DNA of 6,766 nucleotides from an uncultured Bacillota bacterium (GTDB lineage Bacteria > Bacillota > Clostridia > Peptostreptococcales > Anaerovoracaceae), in assembly GCA_946545145.1 (NCBI GenBank), contig CAMNNG010000062.1, positions 1-6,766 of the forward strand, read 5' to 3'. The position numbers and the translations under genes are program-made. Numbering within the stretch: position 1 is the stretch's first letter; each line of letters starts with the position of its first letter. Positions 5,660-6,766 of the stretch are shown here, piece by piece. The notes below the pieces were generated by a model. That model saw only the letters and a program-made list of their open reading frames with translations. It was not told the DNA's origin and searched no databases.

Positions 5660-6358
5660 CTATTTTGTGGCCTTCATCTCTTTGACGAGCCATGCGCCGT
5701 CATCATTCTGCTCAAGCGTCAGAACGGAGTTTTCTACAGTTTCACCTTCAGCCGCGTCATTGATCATTTTTGTGAGGTAGTCCATCAGATCCGGAAGGAC
5801 GGCGTTGACTACCTGGACCATAGCCTTATCCTGTCCCTGCTCCTGGTAGACCTTCATGATCTCGCTCTGATGTTCTGTCATGTAGTCCGTTACGATCTTT
5901 TCAGCATCACTTGACGCCGATGAAAAATCGGCAGAAGCGAGCTTGTCGACATCAAGACCGTATGTGACTTCCGCATTGACCGTAGCAGTGCCGTCGTCAT
6001 TGATGGTCGCATCATTGATAGTGTATGAGGAGATGAGGCTCTTGAGGAAACCTGCCTTGAATTCCTCGACACTGGCTTTCGCATCGTCACTAAGATCCTC
6101 TTCGTCTATACCTATCGATTCCGTAAGCGAATCAGTTATGTTATCGAACTGCTCAAAACTGGAAAGCGCACCTGTCTCGAAGACTTCATCGGTACAGAAT
6201 TCTTTTGCTTTTTCAAAATCCCCTGCCTGCATAGCTGCAAGGCATCCGTCAGCAGCTTCTTTGACTGCGGCTGTTTCATCCTCGCCGCATCCCGTCAAAG
6301 CGAATGACATAGCCAAAGCAAGCATGATGCTGAGAATAAGACATAAACTCTTCTTCAT
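5660..6358 (-). CDS. small secreted lipoprotein, 232 aa, DUF4878/DUF5105-like
   Basis: The N-terminus MKKSLCLILS... ends in a lipobox, LTGC, with Cys24 as the expected lipidated residue, so the protein should sit on the outer face of the membrane. The mature part is acidic and mostly helical in appearance. It starts with AAVKEAADGCLAAMQAGDFEKAKEF, a pattern common in NTF2-like lipoproteins of Firmicutes (DUF4878/DUF5105 groups); this assignment is from pattern memory only. Cys39 and Cys55 could form a disulphide. The middle and C-terminal parts (TINDDGTATVNAEVTYG; LEQNDDGAWLVKEMKATK) look like the beta strands of such a domain. The start at 6358 has GGAGG (6365-6369) six bases upstream. A promoter lies near 6421-6449. 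The function is unknown. Confidence 0.85.
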   Translation of the reverse strand: MKKSLCLILSIMLALAMSFALTGCGEDETAAVKEAADGCLAAMQAGDFEKAKEFCTDEVFETGALSSFEQFDNITDSLTESIGIDEEDLSDDAKASVEEFKAGFLKSLISSYTINDATINDDGTATVNAEVTYGLDVDKLASADFSSASSDAEKIVTDYMTEHQSEIMKVYQEQGQDKAMVQVVNAVLPDLMDYLTKMINDAAEGETVENSVLTLEQNDDGAWLVKEMKATK

Positions 6359-6401
6359 TTTTTACCTCCATAAACCATTCCCGTAATATATATGATCTTC
6401 T

Positions 6402-6413
6402 AGTTATATAACT
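6402..6413. repeat. 12-bp perfect palindrome at the predicted lipoprotein transcript start
   Basis: AGTTATATAACT is perfectly symmetric and lies immediately at or after the predicted transcription start (about 6414) of the lipoprotein gene. A further AGTTA copy precedes it on the minus strand. The position fits a repressor operator, but AT-rich palindromes of this size also occur by chance. Confidence 0.35.
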
Positions 6414-6420
6414 TAACTGA

Positions 6421-6449
6421 ATTATACTATGAACCGAACTTTCTGAAAA
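6421..6449 (-). promoter_or_regulatory. promoter of the lipoprotein gene
   Basis: On the minus strand TTTTCA (6444-6449) and a perfect TATAAT (6421-6426) are 17 bases apart. The predicted start near 6414 gives a leader of about 55 bases with a good ribosome site at its end. Confidence 0.65.
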
Positions 6450-6455
6450 TACTGA

Positions 6456-6484
6456 TTGACAATATATTGTGATTATTATTTAAC
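6456..6484 (+). promoter_or_regulatory. possible divergent promoter reading into the right-hand element
   Basis: A perfect TTGACA (6456-6461) is followed at 17 bases by TTTAAC (6479-6484), four of six matches to the -10 consensus. It would drive rightward transcription into the structured region. The palindrome ACAATATATTGT (6459-6470) overlaps the -35 and could be an operator. Confidence 0.35.
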
Positions 6485-6536
6485 AACGTTTTTTCGTATT
6501 TGTGCGTGAGGCACTCCGCCGCGGGCAGCAGTTTGG

Positions 6537-6732
6537 CATTGGGTGTTTTTGAGATTTTTTTAGCGATTTTCCCAATTATGGACGATGTATCACTGAAATC
6601 GCTTTAGCCCGCTAAAGAATCGGCAGGATCAGCGGGTTTCCGGATGTGAATCGGCCTGATTTGATGGATTTTGCTTTACTGCGGTAAAGTTTTTTCGGAA
6701 TATCCGTCTATTTTTTGCCAAAACACCCAATG
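6537..6732. repeat. 13-bp inverted repeat bounding a 196-bp block
   Basis: CATTGGGTGTTTT (6537-6549) is exactly mirrored by AAAACACCCAATG (6720-6732). The block between them carries the hairpins described for this region. This is the layout of a small non-autonomous mobile or intergenic repeat, but no target-site duplication is seen beside the ends. Confidence 0.55.
6674..6695 (+). terminator. rho-independent terminator inside the right-hand element
   Basis: CTTTAC (6674-6679) pairs with GTAAAG (6684-6689) around TGCG, followed at once by six T. A smaller hairpin CGGA-ATA-TCCG and a second T-run (6711-6716) follow. No gene on the plus strand ends here, so the transcript it stops is unexplained. 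Confidence 0.6.
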
Positions 6733-6766
6733 AAGCGAATCGGCTAAAGGAAGCAAAGCATCTCAG

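Larger units (their letters stand above)
6485..6766 (+). other. structured intergenic region, possible untranslated RNA or repeat element
   Basis: This stretch to the window edge has no gene with a ribosome site. It holds several stems: AGCGATTT/AAATCGCT (6562-6569 with 6596-6603), CTTTAG/CTAAAG (6602-6607 with 6612-6617), and a stem that competes with it, CCCGCT/AGCGGG (6608-6613 with 6631-6636). A terminator hairpin lies at 6674-6695. GAATCGGC occurs three times (6617, 6648, 6737) and GCTAAAG twice (6611, 6743). A candidate promoter precedes it. It does not match a riboswitch, 6S, tmRNA or RNase P pattern that I can recognise. Confidence 0.4.

Noticed and set aside
5943..6386. Plus-strand frame opposite the lipoprotein gene
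   Set aside because: It is Ser/Ala-rich shadow sequence of the lipoprotein gene, which has a signal peptide, lipobox, ribosome site and promoter.
6506..6607. Plus-strand GTG frame of 33 codons in the right-hand region
   Set aside because: It has no Shine-Dalgarno site and overlaps inverted-repeat and hairpin sequence; it is more likely a chance frame in a structured element.
6629..6766. Minus-strand frame of 45 residues open to the right edge
   Set aside because: It crosses the inverted repeat and the terminator hairpin and resembles a spurious frame in a repeat, but it is open at the window edge, so a gene tail cannot be fully excluded.

Overview
The window looks like part of a Firmicute chromosome, most likely an anaerobic clostridium. 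The reasons are good Shine-Dalgarno sites (GGAGG or AGGAGG), extended -10 promoters (TGATATAAT, TGATATACT), a SucD/AdhE-type CoA-acylating aldehyde dehydrogenase whose closest remembered relative is Clostridium kluyveri SucD, and a clostridial-style small lipoprotein. Base composition is moderate in the genes and AT-rich between them. No phage, transposase, CRISPR array, tRNA or rRNA was seen. The species cannot be named from the sequence alone.

Layout, left to right. (1) At 2-775 (+) is the 3' part of a gene fusing an XRE-type helix-turn-helix to a Uma2 (DUF820) PD-(D/E)XK nuclease-like domain; its 5' end lies outside the window. (2) At 796-1635 (-) is a serine alpha/beta hydrolase, convergent with gene 1 and separated from it by a short hairpin. 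(3) At 1915-3282 (+) is a CoA-acylating aldehyde dehydrogenase with its own extended -10 promoter, divergent from the hydrolase. (4) At 3304-4448 (-) is a compact cassette of three genes: a basic 65-residue protein, a 26-residue single-membrane-segment peptide, and a secreted 264-residue protein with YD-like repeats. It has its own promoter near 4494 and a strong rho-independent terminator (3232-3256) that lies inside the last codons of the convergent aldehyde dehydrogenase gene. (5) At 4567-5613 (-) is a fused two-domain YdcZ (DUF606) DMT-type membrane transporter. (6) At 5660-6358 (-) is a lipoprotein with its own promoter, 46 bases upstream of the transporter gene and possibly cotranscribed with it. 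(7) From about 6485 to the right edge there is no convincing gene. This stretch holds a 13-bp inverted repeat enclosing about 170 bp, several hairpins, a strong plus-strand terminator and three copies of GAATCGGC. It looks like a structured intergenic repeat element or an untranslated RNA.

The genes do not form one obvious pathway. The metabolic gene (aldehyde dehydrogenase), the hydrolase and the transporter are each recognisable. The least explained parts are the three-gene small-protein cassette (3304-4448) and the structured right-hand element (6485-6766); these are the best candidates for something undescribed.
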